Positions 4,801 to 5,186 of a stretch of 5,186 nucleotides of DNA are shown here, piece after piece. The stretch comes from an uncultured Oscillospiraceae bacterium (GTDB lineage: Bacteria > Bacillota > Clostridia > Oscillospirales > Oscillospiraceae): contig CAAEKI010000272.1 in NCBI GenBank assembly GCA_900756495.1, positions 1-5,186 on the forward strand. Reading direction: 5' to 3'. The notes below the pieces were generated by a model. It searched no databases and was not told where the DNA came from. It saw only the letters and a list, made by a program, of their open reading frames with translations. Within the stretch, counting starts at the first letter, position 1. Every line of letters starts with the position of its first letter. Position numbers and translations under genes: made by a program.

Positions 4801-5186
4801 ATGAGTAAACTTTCTGCATTTTTAAACCCGGTCACCACGCGGGAGGAGAAAGAGGTCGTTGTCTCCAGGCGGTTCCAGGACGAAAAGGGGGATCCGGTTC
4901 CCTTCCGGATCCGGGCGCTGACTCAGGAGGAGAACGACGCGATTGTGAGGCAGGCGACCCGGCGATTCAAAGAAAACGGGCAAACCGTGGAGCGGATGGA
5001 CAACGTGGATTTTACCCGCCGCCTGGCAGTGGCCGCCACGGTTGAGCCGGACTTTCGGAACAAAGAGCTCTGTGACGCATACGGCGTGATGGATCCTCTG
5101 CTGGTGCCCGGCAAGATGCTTTTGTCTGGAGAGTATACAAAGCTGATAAGCGCCATTACGGAGCTGTCCGGCTTCTCCGATGTGGA
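4801..5186 (+). CDS. Tail assembly chaperone, XkdN-like (3' partial)
   Basis: The visible part is about 128 residues of the XkdN/phage tail assembly chaperone family (PF08890 type). These proteins hold tape-measure and tube subunits during tail building. The frame is open from ATG 4801 to the window edge. The start is 'MSKLSAFLNPVTTREEKEVV', then 'VPFRIRALTQEENDAIVRQA', then 'VEPDFRNKELCDAYGVMDPL' and 'VPGKMLLSGEYTKLISAITE', ending in 'LSGFSDV'. These are the conserved blocks of the family ('VS-R-F', 'I-x-x-[IL]-TQEEN', 'A-x-TVEPDF', 'YGVMDPL-x-VPGKML-x-x-GEY'). Ribosome binding site AGGAGGAG at 4789-4796 lies 4 bases before the ATG. About 10-20 residues probably lie beyond the window. Many such chaperone genes carry a programmed frameshift near their end that fuses a second ORF; that region is not in view. 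Confidence in the family is very high. Confidence 0.93.
   Translation, partial: MSKLSAFLNPVTTREEKEVVVSRRFQDEKGDPVPFRIRALTQEENDAIVRQATRRFKENGQTVERMDNVDFTRRLAVAATVEPDFRNKELCDAYGVMDPLLVPGKMLLSGEYTKLISAITELSGFSDV

Noticed and set aside
4884..4912. Possible -1 frameshift signal in the chaperone gene: heptamer A AAG GGG (4884-4890) followed by a perfect 8-base inverted repeat, GGATCCGG (4890-4897) and CCGGATCC (4905-4912), with a 7-base loop
   Set aside because: The stem begins on the last base of the heptamer, with no spacer, whereas working signals have about 5-9 bases. The zero frame continues through all conserved XkdN blocks, and known frameshifts of tail chaperones lie near the gene's end. 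The shifted frame meets a TGA at about 5043. The hairpin is probably a product of Asp-Pro and Arg-Ile codons.

Overview
This window is a slice of the structural (morphogenesis) operon of a tailed phage or prophage with a contractile tail, i.e. a myovirus-type particle. Nine genes were identified. All lie on the + strand, packed with gaps of at most about 15 bases or with short overlaps. No promoter, terminator, RNA gene, repeat array or mobile element is visible. The base composition is GC-rich with strong G/C preference at third codon positions, ribosome binding sites are strong AGGAGG-type, and the tail proteins resemble the Bacillus PBSX/skin XkdK-XkdM-XkdN set. Together these suggest a GC-rich Firmicute host, most plausibly a gut Clostridia/Oscillospiraceae-type bacterium. 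The host is an inference; no host gene is present.

Layout. 1-677 is the C-terminal part of a DUF2184-type major capsid protein, whose start lies upstream of the window. 692-928 is a 78-residue accessory protein in the YqbF-like position. 943-1431 is a DUF4054-type head completion/connector protein. 1436-1840 is a head-tail stopper/adaptor-like protein whose start codon is uncertain. 1837-2358 is an HK97 gp10/YqbI-like protein. 2355-2822 is a tail terminator-like protein (XkdJ/YqbJ position). 2803-2961 is a 52-residue gene that overlaps its neighbour and resembles YqzN/YkzM. 2964-4301 is the tail sheath (XkdK-like). 4316-4789 is the tail tube (XkdM-like). 4801 to the window end is the start of the tail assembly chaperone (XkdN-like).

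How they work together. The capsid protein builds the head shell. The three or four genes after it are expected to plug the portal vertex and form the neck. The terminator caps the tail, the tube forms the inner conduit, and the sheath forms the contractile outer layer. The chaperone governs tube and tape-measure assembly; the tape measure and baseplate should follow downstream. Gene order closely follows the B. subtilis skin/PBSX order, from the capsid protein through the neck genes and the small YqzN/YkzM protein to sheath, tube and XkdN.

I see no undescribed defence, regulatory or RNA system here. The points most worth a second look are the short gene at 2803-2961, the ambiguous start of the gene at 1436, the change in codon use across 1837-2358, and the pairing of a DUF2184/DUF4054 head with a PBSX-type contractile tail.
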